DNA of 64,000 bases from positions 124,001 through 188,000 of the forward strand of contig JADKID010000016.1 of assembly GCA_016721425.1 (NCBI GenBank). The letters run 5' to 3'. How positions within the stretch are numbered: position 1 is the stretch's first letter; every line of letters starts with the position of its first letter. Below are positions 36,442-45,910 of this stretch, piece by piece. This DNA comes from Bryobacterales bacterium (GTDB taxonomy: Bacteria > Acidobacteriota > Terriglobia > Bryobacterales > Bryobacteraceae). The position numbers were made by a program, and so were the translations under genes. Below the pieces are notes generated by a model. That model did not search any database and had not been told where the DNA came from. It was given only the letters and a program-made list of their open reading frames with translations.

Positions 36442-38496
36442 ATGTCGACGCGCATTTGGATGAAGTGGGCGGCGCTTGCCGCGGCGGGTTGCATGGCTTT
36501 GACGGGTGGAGAAGGGAAGTGGACGCCGCAGCAGGTACTGGAATTGGACCCTGCCTGGCTGAAGAAGGAAGGGCTGGCGTTGCCGGTCTCGCGGCTGTGG
36601 GATCCGCGGCGCGGCACTGGCCTGCTGGCGGCGGCCGTGAACATCGGCGGGTGCTCGGCCGGCTTCGTTTCGGCCAGCGGCTTGATCCTCACCAATCATC
36701 ACTGCCTGTTCGGTGTGTTGCAGGAGCACAGCCGGCCGCAGCGCGATCTCATCACCAACGGCTTCCTTGCCAGAACGCGGGAAGAAGAGCTGCCCAGCAA
36801 GACCACGCGCGTCACCGTGCCGCGCAAGTTCACCGATGTGACCAAACAGGTGGAAGCGGCCGCGCCCGCCGGGGGCGACGATCTGGCGCGCAACAAGGCG
36901 ATGGACGCGAAGCAGAAGGCGCTGGTGGCGGAGTGCGAAAAGACGGCCGGCGCGCGCTGCCGTGTGGCTGCATTTGATGGCGGCCTGCAATATGTGTTGA
37001 TCGAGAGCTTCGAGTTGAGCGACATCCGGCTGGTGTACGCGCCGCCGCGGGCCATCGGCGAGTATGGCGGCGAGATCGACAACTGGATGTGGCCGCGGCA
37101 CACCGGCGACTTCGCCATGGCGCGCGCCTACAAAGACGGCCAGCCGTATGTGCCGGAGTTCTATTTCCCCATCGCTCGCGACGGCGTGAAAACGGGCGAT
37201 TTTGTGATGGTGCTGGGCTATCCGGGCCGCACCGTGCGGGCGCTGACCGCCGACGAGATGGCGGATCAACGCGACTACTTCTATTCGCCGCGTGCGACAG
37301 TCTATGGCGAGTGGATCCGGCTGATGGAAGAGGCCACCAAGGACAGCCCGGCCGGGCAGATCGCCGTGGCCGCCACGCTCAAGAGCCTGAACAACGCGGC
37401 CAAGAACGGGCAGGGTCAACTGGCCGGATTGAAGCGCGGCCGCACCATCGAGAAGCAGAAAGCGCACGAGGATCTGGTGATGACGTGGGCGGCGGGGCGG
37501 CCGGAGTTTGCGGCGGCCGTGGAAGCGAAGCGGGATCTGGACCGGCGCGCGGCAGCGCGGCGCAAAATGGCGATGCGTGATTTCCTCTATCAGGCGATCC
37601 AGAACGGGCCCCTGGCATTGAAGCAGGCGACGACGCTGGTGCGGCTGGCGAGTGAGCGCGTGAAGCCGGATATGGAGCGCGATACGGACTACATGGAGCG
37701 CGAGCTGCCGCGGCTGCGGGATCGCATGGAGCGCGAGCAGAAAAGCTTCTACCGTCCGGCGGACGAGGCGGTGTTCACGGATTGGATGACGCGTTTCAGA
37801 GCGCAGAATGCGACATGTTCTGACAATTTTGTGGTCAAAACCGCGTATGAACAGACGCGGGTGACGGATCTACAGGAACGGTTGAAAATGTTTGGGGAAT
37901 CGACGGAGCAGTTGCGGGCGCGGCATGATCCGATGCTGGAGCTGGCGTTTCGGCTGGAGCCGGAGCTGCGCGCGTTCCAGACCGCGACCAAGACGCACGA
38001 TGGCGCCGTGGCGAGGCTGCGTCCGGCTTGGCGCAAAGCGGTGATCGCGCAGGCGGGCAAGCCGGTGGCGCCGGATGCGAACTCCACTCTGCGCGTGAGC
38101 TTCGCGCACGTCAAGGGCTACGCGCCGCGCGACGGAGTCATCTACACGCCGCAGACCACGCTGGCCGGCATGCTGGAGAAGCACACGGGCGAGGAGCCCT
38201 TCGCGGTGCCGCCGGCCGTGCTGAACGCGGCGGCGCGCATGGACGCCTCGAAGATGCCGCTCAACTTCCTGGCCGATGCGGACACCACGGGCGGCAACTC
38301 CGGCAGCCCGGTGGTGAACGGTCGCGGCGAGCTGGTGGGATTGAACTTCGATCGCGTGTGGGAAAACGTCGCCAACGATTTCGGCTACAACCCGGAGGTG
38401 GCGCGCAACGTGAACGTGGACGTGCGTTTTCTGCTGTGGCTGTTGCGCGACGTGGAGAAGGCCGAAGGCTTGTTAGGTGAGCTGGGCGCCCGTTAG
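36442..38496 (+). CDS. S46-family exported dipeptidyl peptidase (DPP7/DPP11 type)
   Basis: A 684-residue serine peptidase with a signal peptide (about 1-23). The chymotrypsin-like fold shows the catalytic His in LTNHHC and the catalytic Ser in GGNSGSPV; EYGGEIDNWMWPRHTGDFA is highly characteristic of S46. These enzymes remove dipeptides from the N-termini of peptides in the periplasm and need a helical domain between the two halves, seen here as the charged middle region. GAGAGGA precedes the ATG. Its last 24 bases overlap the convergent SWIM gene. Confidence 0.93.
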   Translation: MSTRIWMKWAALAAAGCMALTGGEGKWTPQQVLELDPAWLKKEGLALPVSRLWDPRRGTGLLAAAVNIGGCSAGFVSASGLILTNHHCLFGVLQEHSRPQRDLITNGFLARTREEELPSKTTRVTVPRKFTDVTKQVEAAAPAGGDDLARNKAMDAKQKALVAECEKTAGARCRVAAFDGGLQYVLIESFELSDIRLVYAPPRAIGEYGGEIDNWMWPRHTGDFAMARAYKDGQPYVPEFYFPIARDGVKTGDFVMVLGYPGRTVRALTADEMADQRDYFYSPRATVYGEWIRLMEEATKDSPAGQIAVAATLKSLNNAAKNGQGQLAGLKRGRTIEKQKAHEDLVMTWAAGRPEFAAAVEAKRDLDRRAAARRKMAMRDFLYQAIQNGPLALKQATTLVRLASERVKPDMERDTDYMERELPRLRDRMEREQKSFYRPADEAVFTDWMTRFRAQNATCSDNFVVKTAYEQTRVTDLQERLKMFGESTEQLRARHDPMLELAFRLEPELRAFQTATKTHDGAVARLRPAWRKAVIAQAGKPVAPDANSTLRVSFAHVKGYAPRDGVIYTPQTTLAGMLEKHTGEEPFAVPPAVLNAAARMDASKMPLNFLADADTTGGNSGSPVVNGRGELVGLNFDRVWENVANDFGYNPEVARNVNVDVRFLLWLLRDVEKAEGLLGELGAR

Positions 38497-40146
38497 GCCG
38501 AGGGCGTTCGCGTTGAGGCGGAACAGCTTTAAGAGTGTGGTCTTGCGATTGTGCAGGGCAGCGAAGCGGCGCATCTGCTCATTGAAATAATCAGAGTCTT
38601 CGCAGGCCTCGGCGCGTTTGGCAGCGGAGCAGAGCGAGGCGACGGCGTCCGGATAGCGGCCATCGAGGATGAGTTGGGTGGCGTGCTCGAAGCGGAGATC
38701 GATGGCCAGATGCGGGTTGACGGGCTCGTAGGCGGAGGCGATGTCGAGGAGCCGGTCGGGCTCGCCGTTGGGCCGGTCCCGGTAGAGCTGGAGCGCGCCG
38801 CCGGGATTGTCGTCGTCGATCAGGATGGCATGCACGATGGAGACGGCCACCCAGGCGGGCACGGTCTTGCCGTCTTTGAGGAGTTCCCACAGACGGACCC
38901 GCCATTCGGGCCAGCAGTTGAGGCTGGCTGCGGTTTCGCGGAGCTGGCGATAAGCCAGGACCGAAGGTGATTTGCGGAGCCAGGCGAGCGCCTGTTCCAG
39001 CGCAGCCGGAACGCCTTGCGCGGCGGCGATCCACGGCAGGAGAGCCCTTTGCAGCGGCTGCCTGTCCCAGCGGACCTTGGCCATGCCGTCCTGAGCGGCC
39101 TGGATGGCCGCGGGCAGGTTGCCTTGCTGGAAGTGCAGATTGGCGAGCGCCACGTAGCAGGAAGCGCCCGGATTGGGATGCGCCTCGATGGCGCGTCGCA
39201 TCAACGCGGTGTCGCCCAGCGACTCGCAGATGGACACGTTGAGATGGAGGGCGAGCGGATTCTCGGGCAGCAGGGACTGGAGCTCGCGCAGGCCCACCTC
39301 GCCCAGCGCCGCTCCATGAGTTTGTCCGACATCGGCGAAGGCGGCCATGGGTGCGGCCAGCGCGATGAGGTGAGCGATGCGGCCGGCGAGTTCCGCCGGC
39401 GCGGGACGGGCAGCGGCGGTGATCTCGGCGTGGAGCAGTTCGAAGTGACTCTTGCACACGAGCAGATCGTTCCAGTAGCGATCCATGGAGCGTGCCAGCT
39501 TGATGAGCTGGGCGAGGGCCACCTCGCAGAGATCCAGAGCGGCGTAGGGATTGCCGCCGGCCATCACCTGCCGGATGTCGCGCTCCACCTGGGCGACACG
39601 CGCCTGAAGATCCTGCACTTTGCGGATGGCGGTTTTTCCGCCGGCGGCGAGTTGGGTGGCGATGCTCTTGCGTAGCGCGACGACATCGAGACCTTGCGTG
39701 GAGTGCAGCGCAACGAAGCGCTGGAGAGCGGCGTTGGCCAGGGGGTGGGCGGCGGCCACATCGAGGATCATCCGCACCAGGCGCTCCGGCGGCAGCAGCG
39801 CCAGCGACTCCTCAATGGAGAGCTTTTTCTTGCGGACGGGCTTTACCTTCTTGCCGGACTTGCGCCAGGCGAGCCAGGCCAGCGCCGTGGCCACGCCGTG
39901 CTCACACAGCAGGCCGCCCTCGGCCTCGGGGCAGGGGCAGGCGGGATCGAGCTCGCCGGCCTCGGAGGTCAGGGTGACGGAGCGAGTGGCGCCGTCGAGA
40001 ACGTCGGCCGCGGCGAGCTCGGCGGTGAACTCCGAGGGCTGCACATGGGCGTGCTGGTGGAGCTCGCAGCCGCGCTGGTAGGCACGTTCGCCCGCCAGGC
40101 GTTGCAGGACTTTTTCCTTGATGACAGATTCAAGCGGGCCAGGCAT
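38473..40146 (-). CDS. SWIM zinc-finger protein
   Basis: A 557-residue protein with a SWIM-type finger near the N-terminus (CPCPEAEGGLLCEHG, about 70-84, C-x-C-xn-C-x-H). A long helical-repeat region of TPR-like character follows, with many A-x-A and L-x-x-L pairs. SWIM fingers bind DNA or protein. A basic linker (KKVKPVRKKK) follows the finger. Its role is unknown; no ATPase or von Willebrand-type neighbours are seen here. Confidence 0.8.
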   Translation of the reverse strand: MPGPLESVIKEKVLQRLAGERAYQRGCELHQHAHVQPSEFTAELAAADVLDGATRSVTLTSEAGELDPACPCPEAEGGLLCEHGVATALAWLAWRKSGKKVKPVRKKKLSIEESLALLPPERLVRMILDVAAAHPLANAALQRFVALHSTQGLDVVALRKSIATQLAAGGKTAIRKVQDLQARVAQVERDIRQVMAGGNPYAALDLCEVALAQLIKLARSMDRYWNDLLVCKSHFELLHAEITAAARPAPAELAGRIAHLIALAAPMAAFADVGQTHGAALGEVGLRELQSLLPENPLALHLNVSICESLGDTALMRRAIEAHPNPGASCYVALANLHFQQGNLPAAIQAAQDGMAKVRWDRQPLQRALLPWIAAAQGVPAALEQALAWLRKSPSVLAYRQLRETAASLNCWPEWRVRLWELLKDGKTVPAWVAVSIVHAILIDDDNPGGALQLYRDRPNGEPDRLLDIASAYEPVNPHLAIDLRFEHATQLILDGRYPDAVASLCSAAKRAEACEDSDYFNEQMRRFAALHNRKTTLLKLFRLNANALGLTGAQLT

Positions 40147-40164
40147 CCTCTCGATTATGCCGTT

Positions 40165-41136
40165 TTAGTGGCCGACGTGAGAGTCGGCGCCGGGTCTGCC
40201 CTTTTCCAGGACATCCACGTGGGCGGCGTCGAGAAAGAGCTTCAGCCGGACGGCCCAGGCGGGATCGAGTTCGCGCAGAGTCTCATATTCCTTCACGGCG
40301 CCCTTCTGGTCGCCGGACATGATGAGCGAGAAGCCCAGGTAGTAGTGAGCCGGGGGGAAGGATGGGTCCAGCTCGATGGCTTTGCGGTAGCAAGCGGTTT
40401 TGGCGGCGCCGTGACCGTTCTTGCCCTCGGCGAAGGCCCGGTGGTACCAGGCGCGGGCGTTGAGCGGCTCTGCCTCAGTGGCCTTCCTGAAGTAGTAGAG
40501 GGCGCCGTCGAAGTCCTCGATGAAGAGGTGGCCGAGCGCGCGCTGATAGTTCGACTCGCGGGCGCGTTCGTTCTTCGCGTTCCACTCGGCCAGCGAGATA
40601 TGCAGTGTCTGTCTGATGGCATCGAGGCGGGCGAGCGGAACGGCGAAAGCAAGCACCTGGCCGTCGATGGTGCGGGTGACGTGCCAGCCGGCGAGCAGGC
40701 CGTGTTCGTCGTAGAGAGGTCCGCTGGCGGAGTCCTTGGGTCCACCGCAATCGAGGCGGGAGATCACGCCAAATCCGCCGGCCTCGCGGGTTTTGAGCAC
40801 CTTGGCCTGGTGATCCGTCATCTGGACGCGGGCGCCCATAGCGGAGGCGGCGTCGGGCCCGGCGGGGGCCTGCGCGCCAACGAACAGCTCCACCACGCCG
40901 GCTTCCGCATCCTCGGCTGAGATCCACAGCACGGCGTGCATCGCTCCCTTGTCGTCGATGACTTGGGCGGAGGCGGCGCCAAAGAGCGCTTCGCGTGGCG
41001 CCAGCACGTAGCCACCCTTGCGCAGCGCGGCGTGGCCGGTTTTCAGGAGGCTGCCCTGCGCATCGTGGGTGAGCAGCACGGTCTCGGCGTGCAGGGCACA
41101 CACAAACAGCGCGGCGGCGCAGAGAGACAGCTTCAT
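40165..41136 (-). CDS. Degenerate trypsin-like domain with TPR tail, exported
   Basis: A 323-residue protein starting MKLSL with a signal peptide ending LHA. The N-terminal 190 residues keep the outline of an HtrA-like protease fold: a GGYVLAPREALFG segment stands where an active enzyme has TNHHV-like His, and KDSASGPLYDEHGLLAG stands where the active Ser motif is usually GNSGGP. The His is replaced and no catalytic Asp is obvious, so it is probably inactive as a protease. The C-terminal part is TPR (ALYYFRKATEAEP, ACYRKAIELDP). A longer in-frame start at 41286 would run into the ileS region and is rejected. Confidence 0.65.
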   Translation of the reverse strand: MKLSLCAAALFVCALHAETVLLTHDAQGSLLKTGHAALRKGGYVLAPREALFGAASAQVIDDKGAMHAVLWISAEDAEAGVVELFVGAQAPAGPDAASAMGARVQMTDHQAKVLKTREAGGFGVISRLDCGGPKDSASGPLYDEHGLLAGWHVTRTIDGQVLAFAVPLARLDAIRQTLHISLAEWNAKNERARESNYQRALGHLFIEDFDGALYYFRKATEAEPLNARAWYHRAFAEGKNGHGAAKTACYRKAIELDPSFPPAHYYLGFSLIMSGDQKGAVKEYETLRELDPAWAVRLKLFLDAAHVDVLEKGRPGADSHVGH

Positions 41137-41203
41137 CGTATGTCCTGACGCGCCTTTCCGACGGCGCGTTGCACCCATTTTGTACCATAGGAGTATACCC
41201 GCC

Positions 41204-44026
41204 ATGGATCCCAGTAGTGTTGACCTGAAAAAGACCGTGAACCTGCCGAATACCGGCTTCTCGATGAAGGCGAATCTGCCTGTCATGGAGCCGAAGTTGC
41301 TCGCGCAGTGGGCCGAGACGAAGCTCTACGACCGCATCCGCGAGACGCACGCCGGCCAGCCGATGTATGTGCTGCACGACGGGCCACCATATGCGAACGG
41401 CAACATCCACCTGGGCCACGCCTTCAACAAGATTCTGAAGGACTTCGTGATCAAGTCCAAGACGATGGCGGGCCACGACTCCCCGTATGTGCCCGGTTGG
41501 GATTGCCACGGCCTGCCGATCGAGATCAAGGTGGACGGCCAGCTTGGCAGTAAGAAAGCGAAGATGAGCGTCGCCGAGATCCGGCGCGAGTGCCGCAAGT
41601 ACGCTCAGAAGTTTGTGGATTTGCAGAGCCAGTCTTTCCAGCGGCTGGGCGTGCTGGGGCGTTGGGACGCGCCGTATACGACGATGAGCGCCGGCTATGA
41701 ATCGGTGATCGCCGGGGCGTTTGTCGATTTTCTTGCGCAGGGCTCCGTCTACAAGGGGCTGAAGCCGGTGAACTGGTGCATCAGTTGCCGCACGGCGCTG
41801 GCCGAGGCGGAGGTGGAGTACGAGAACCACGCCAGCCCGTCGATCTGGGTGCGCTTTGCCATGCTGAGTGACGCGGCAAAGCTGAGCCCGGTGCTGGCCG
41901 GACGCAGCGTGTACGGGTTGATCTGGACAACGACGCCCTGGACGATCCCCGCCAACGTGGGCATCGCCTTCCATCCCACTTTCTCGTATTCGGCTGTGCA
42001 GGCCGATGGCGTGGTTTACATTGTGGCCACGGATCTGGTGAAGGTCACTGCCGAGAACTGCGGCTGGACCGAGTATTCGGAACTGGTGCGCTTCCCGGGC
42101 TCGGAGTTGGAAGGCACGGTTTTCCAACATCCTTTCCTGGAGCGCGAATCGAAGGGTGTGCTGGCCGACTACGTCACGCTGGAGCAGGGCACCGGCGCCG
42201 TGCACACCGCGCCCGGCCATGGCGGCGAGGATTATGCGACGGGTCAGAAGTATGGCCTGCCGACTTTCTGCCCGGTGGATGCTGGCGGACGGTTCTTCCA
42301 CGCCGAGGGCGCCGCTGGGCGTCTGCCGGAAGAGATCATCGGCAAGACGATCTGGGAGGCCAACCCGATTGTCAGCGCGATCATGGCCGCGGCCGGGGCG
42401 CTGTTGGGTGAGAAGAAGCTGGACCACAGCTACCCGCACTGCTGGCGCTGCCACAAGCCGACGATCTTCCGGGCGACGGAGCAGTGGTTCATCGGCATGG
42501 AGCTGAACGGGCTGCGTGAAAAGGCTCTGGAGGCGATCAAGAAGGTGACGTGGCACCCGGAGTGGGGCCAGGAGCGCATCTCGAACATGATCGCGACGCG
42601 GCCCGACTGGTGCATCTCGCGGCAGCGCGTGTGGGGCGTGCCGATCACGGTGTTTTATTGCGAAAAATGCGGTGAAACGCTCACCGATCGCAAGTATTTG
42701 GACCCCATCGTGGCGATGTTCCGCGAGCATACGGCCGACATCTGGTATGAGAAGACTGCGGCCGAGCTGTTGGGCCCGGAAGCGCGCTGCGGCAAGTGCG
42801 GCAGCGATGAGTTCCGCAAAGAGAACGACATTCTGGATGTGTGGTTTGATTCCGGATCCAGCCACCTGGCCGTGCTGCGCGAAGAGAACGGGCTGCCGTG
42901 GCCGTCGTCGATGTACTTCGAGGGCGGGGACCAGTATCGCGGGTGGTTCCACTCGTCGCTGCTGGTGGGCGTGGGGTTGAAGGGCGAGGCGCCCTACAAG
43001 GAGTGCGCCACCAACGGCTGGGCGTTGGATGGCGAGGGCAAGGCGATGTCGAAATCGCTGGGCAACGTCATCGAGCCGGAACAGATCATCAAACAATATG
43101 GCGCCGATGTGTTGCGGCTGTGGGTAGCGTCTGTGGACTTCCACGAAGACGTGCGCATGTCGGAGTTGATCCTGCAGCGGCTGACGGACGCCTACCGCAA
43201 GCTGCGCAACACGTTCCGCTACACGCTGGGCAATCTGCAGGACTTTGATCCGGCCGCGGATGCCGTACCGGCGGAGGAGTTGGCGGAGATCGACCAGTGG
43301 ATTCTGTACCGCGCCGCGGCGCTGGTGGATCAGTGCCGGACGTCGTATGACGAGTTCTCGTTCCACCGTGTGTACCAGGCCATCTACAACTTCGCGACCA
43401 CGGATCTGAGCGCGGTGTACTTCGACGTTTTGAAAGACCGGCTGTACACGACGGCGCCGAAATCGAAGGCGCGGCGCAGCGCGCAGACGGCGCTGTACCG
43501 CGTGAACTACGCGCTGGCGCGTTTGGCGGCGCCGCTGCTGGCGTTTACCACGGATGAGGTGTGGTCGCATATGCGCCGGCCGGCGGGTGCGCCGGAGAGC
43601 GTCCATCTTTCGGAGCTGCCGACGGGGGCCGAGCTGACGGCGGGGCTGCCGGCCGAGCACGGCGAGCTGAGCGCCAACTGGGACCGGCTGATGGAGGTTC
43701 GCCCCATCGTGCTGAAGTCACTGGAAACGGCGCGCGCCGAGAAGTTGATTGGCGCGCCGCTGGAGGCCAAGGTCCGCGTGGCCGCCCCGGCGGGGATCTA
43801 TCCGCTGCTGCTGCAGTATCAGGCGGAACTGCCGGGCCTCTTCATCACGTCTCAGGTGGAGTTGGCGGAGAGCGGCGACGAGGAACTGGCGGTGACCGTG
43901 TTGCGCGCCGACGGGGTGAAGTGCGAGCGGTGCTGGAAGTACACGCAGGATGTCGGCTCCGATGCCGTCTTCCCCACGGTGTGCGCCTCGTGCGCCTCGG
44001 CGGTTCACGAGATTGTAGGCGGCTGA
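41204..44026 (+). CDS. ileS: Isoleucyl-tRNA synthetase
   Basis: A 940-residue class I synthetase. The HIGH motif appears as PYANGNIHLGHA, the KMSKS motif as AMSKSLGN, and the C-terminal zinc knuckle as CERCWKY...CASC. The start ATG 41204 (MDPSS) follows a TAGGAG site at 41188-41193. An upstream in-frame ATG at 41018 would lie over the divergent protease-TPR gene and is not used. lspA follows two bases after the stop, a common pairing. Confidence 0.97.
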   Translation: MDPSSVDLKKTVNLPNTGFSMKANLPVMEPKLLAQWAETKLYDRIRETHAGQPMYVLHDGPPYANGNIHLGHAFNKILKDFVIKSKTMAGHDSPYVPGWDCHGLPIEIKVDGQLGSKKAKMSVAEIRRECRKYAQKFVDLQSQSFQRLGVLGRWDAPYTTMSAGYESVIAGAFVDFLAQGSVYKGLKPVNWCISCRTALAEAEVEYENHASPSIWVRFAMLSDAAKLSPVLAGRSVYGLIWTTTPWTIPANVGIAFHPTFSYSAVQADGVVYIVATDLVKVTAENCGWTEYSELVRFPGSELEGTVFQHPFLERESKGVLADYVTLEQGTGAVHTAPGHGGEDYATGQKYGLPTFCPVDAGGRFFHAEGAAGRLPEEIIGKTIWEANPIVSAIMAAAGALLGEKKLDHSYPHCWRCHKPTIFRATEQWFIGMELNGLREKALEAIKKVTWHPEWGQERISNMIATRPDWCISRQRVWGVPITVFYCEKCGETLTDRKYLDPIVAMFREHTADIWYEKTAAELLGPEARCGKCGSDEFRKENDILDVWFDSGSSHLAVLREENGLPWPSSMYFEGGDQYRGWFHSSLLVGVGLKGEAPYKECATNGWALDGEGKAMSKSLGNVIEPEQIIKQYGADVLRLWVASVDFHEDVRMSELILQRLTDAYRKLRNTFRYTLGNLQDFDPAADAVPAEELAEIDQWILYRAAALVDQCRTSYDEFSFHRVYQAIYNFATTDLSAVYFDVLKDRLYTTAPKSKARRSAQTALYRVNYALARLAAPLLAFTTDEVWSHMRRPAGAPESVHLSELPTGAELTAGLPAEHGELSANWDRLMEVRPIVLKSLETARAEKLIGAPLEAKVRVAAPAGIYPLLLQYQAELPGLFITSQVELAESGDEELAVTVLRADGVKCERCWKYTQDVGSDAVFPTVCASCASAVHEIVGG

Positions 44027-44028
44027 CG

Positions 44029-44547
44029 ATGACACGGTGGTGGCCCTTTGCGGTGACGGCGGCGATCGCGCTGCTGGACCGCGGCAGCAAGCATCTGATT
44101 GAGACCCGAGTGGGGCCGTGGGAGACCTACAAGGTGATCCCGGGCCTCTTTCAGATCGTTCACGCGCGCAACGAGGGCATCGCTTTCAGCCTCTTTGCCG
44201 ATACGGGCAGCAACAAGCTGCTGATCGGTTTCTCCGTGGCGGTGCTGGCAATGGTGAGCTGGATGCTGTGGACCGCGTGCCGCACGCCGGCCTCGGAGCA
44301 CTGGACCATGCGTGCGGCGCTCGGGCTGGTGCTGGGCGGTGCGATGGGCAACCTCTACGACCGCGTGGTTTTCGGCAGCGTGACCGATTTCCTGGACTTC
44401 TTTATTGGCCACAGCCACTTCCCGATCTTCAACGTGGCCGATAGCGCCATCACGGTGGGCGCCGCGCTGCTGCTGATCAATCTCTGGTGGGTGCGGCGGC
44501 CGTGTGAACCTGGCTCAGAGACGCCGCGTAGCTCTGAATCCCGCTGA
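44029..44547 (+). CDS. lspA: Signal peptidase II (prolipoprotein)
   Basis: A 172-residue inner-membrane aspartyl protease with four transmembrane helices. The catalytic aspartates are in GNLYDRVVFGSVTDFLDF and FNVADSAITVG. It cleaves lipoprotein signal peptides; several candidate lipoproteins are encoded in this window. Start ATG 44029, two bases after ileS. The last 71 bases overlap the end of the convergent amidase gene; the extra tail after NLWWVRR is hydrophilic and may be a late addition. Confidence 0.95.
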   Translation: MTRWWPFAVTAAIALLDRGSKHLIETRVGPWETYKVIPGLFQIVHARNEGIAFSLFADTGSNKLLIGFSVAVLAMVSWMLWTACRTPASEHWTMRAALGLVLGGAMGNLYDRVVFGSVTDFLDFFIGHSHFPIFNVADSAITVGAALLLINLWWVRRPCEPGSETPRSSESR

Positions 44548-45901
44548 AGAGCGCCTCGGCCAGGCGCTGGCGATGTTCGGGCTTTCTCAGCATCGCCTCG
44601 TCGCGCGGGTTGCTGATGAAACCGATTTCCGAGAGGACGGCGGGCATGGACGCGCCGATCAGCACCACGAAAGGCGCTTTTTTCACGCCGCGGTTGCGCG
44701 CCGTGGCATTCATTCTGGTCCAGGTGGCGGCGAGCGACGTTTGGAGGAATCCGGCGAACTCGCGTGATTCGTCCAGGCGGTCCTTCAGGGCGATTTTCTG
44801 AATGAGCTCGCGCAACTCGAAGATCGATTTGCCGTGGGACGCGTTCTCGCGGGCCGCTGTCTCCATGGCCTCCTTAGAATTGGTGAAGTTCAGGTAGTAG
44901 ACCTCCGCGCCGGAGATGCCGCGCAGGGGCGTGGCGTTGGCGTGGATGGAGAGGAAGAGATCGGCGTGGTTCTTGTTGGCGATGGCGGAACGCTCTTCCA
45001 GCGGGACGTAGACATCGGTGGTGCGCGTGTACACCACCTGGCTGCCGAGACGCTGCTCGATCAGAGCGCCGAGGCGGAGCGTGACGTCGAGGACCAGTTC
45101 CTTCTCGGTGAGGCCGGTGGGTCCGGTGGTGCCGTGGTCATTGCCGCCGTGACCGGGGTCGAGCACAACTCTGCCGAGCTTTAGACCCAAGGCGCGGATG
45201 AGCGACCGGTTGCCGGTGTCGTTGGGGCGCGCGGGCGTGGGCGGATTGTTGGGCTCGTTGGAGGAGGGCGGGATGACAGGGGGCGGCCGCGTGGGCTCGG
45301 GTTCTGCCTTGGCGATCTCCAACCTGGCGGGTTCCGGCTTCGCGGGTTCCAGCTTGACTGGCTCCGCGGGTGCGGGTGCGGGTGCGGGCGCCGCAGCGGC
45401 GGGCTTGTCCGGGATCTTCTCAAACGCGGTGCGGCTTTGCGTGACGACGGTCTCTGCGGGTTTCGAGCCCTGACCGCGCACCTCGATCATGATGCGATTG
45501 GGGCTGGAGAGTTGGGAGATGTCCTGCTCGAAGTGGCCCTCGAGGTCGAGCACGATGCGCGTGACGCGGGCGTCCTTTTGCGCCACCCTGACCTGCCGGA
45601 CGAGCTTATCGCCCACCTTGACGATGTGCATGCCTTTGGGGCCGAGATTCATGCGGGTGTCGGCGATGTCGACGAAGAGGCGATCCGGATTGGTGAGCCT
45701 TTCGAACTTGAACTTCGTCTCGCCGCTGAGCTCCACAGCGACGCGCGTGGTGTTGCCCAGGGACCAGAAGCGAACGGATGTGACCGAAACCAATGTGGAC
45801 GGGGGCGGCGCGGTTGACGGCGCCGGGGCGGGCGGCGGCGCGGCCGATGCGCTCCAGAGCGCCAGCATGCCGAGCAGAGATCCGATTGGCGTGATGGTCA
45901 G
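44477..45901 (-). CDS. N-acetylmuramoyl-L-alanine amidase with AMIN domain
   Basis: An AmiC-like cell-wall amidase: AMIN domain (about 40-130), a proline/alanine-rich linker, then Amidase_3 with zinc and catalytic residues in LDPGHGG, SIHANA and LSEIGF. The annotated start is a CTG at 45901. An AAGGAG ribosome-binding site lies five bases before it, directly after the lytic transglycosylase stop, and the encoded N-terminus forms a signal peptide. The first ATG, 45868, has no such site and would remove part of that peptide. From CTG the protein has 474 residues. It separates daughter cells or turns over peptidoglycan. Confidence 0.88.
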   Translation of the reverse strand: MTITPIGSLLGMLALWSASAAPPPAPAPSTAPPPSTLVSVTSVRFWSLGNTTRVAVELSGETKFKFERLTNPDRLFVDIADTRMNLGPKGMHIVKVGDKLVRQVRVAQKDARVTRIVLDLEGHFEQDISQLSSPNRIMIEVRGQGSKPAETVVTQSRTAFEKIPDKPAAAAPAPAPAPAEPVKLEPAKPEPARLEIAKAEPEPTRPPPVIPPSSNEPNNPPTPARPNDTGNRSLIRALGLKLGRVVLDPGHGGNDHGTTGPTGLTEKELVLDVTLRLGALIEQRLGSQVVYTRTTDVYVPLEERSAIANKNHADLFLSIHANATPLRGISGAEVYYLNFTNSKEAMETAARENASHGKSIFELRELIQKIALKDRLDESREFAGFLQTSLAATWTRMNATARNRGVKKAPFVVLIGASMPAVLSEIGFISNPRDEAMLRKPEHRQRLAEALFSGIQSYAASLSQVHTAAAPTRD

Positions 45902-45910
45902 ATCGTCTCC
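45899..45910 (-). promoter_or_regulatory. Ribosome-binding site placing the amidase start at CTG
   Basis: GGAG at 45910-45907, preceded by AA, is followed by five bases and CTG at 45901-45899, in frame with the amidase. The spacing is ideal, while the first ATG 33 bases on has no comparable site. Confidence 0.55.

Noticed and set aside
41018..41203. Upstream extension of ileS
   Set aside because: It lies over the divergent protease-TPR gene, and the ATG at 41204 has its own ribosome-binding site.
41150..41203. Promoter boxes before ileS
   Set aside because: A TTGCAC-like box and TACCAT are present but at impossible spacing; no confident promoter.
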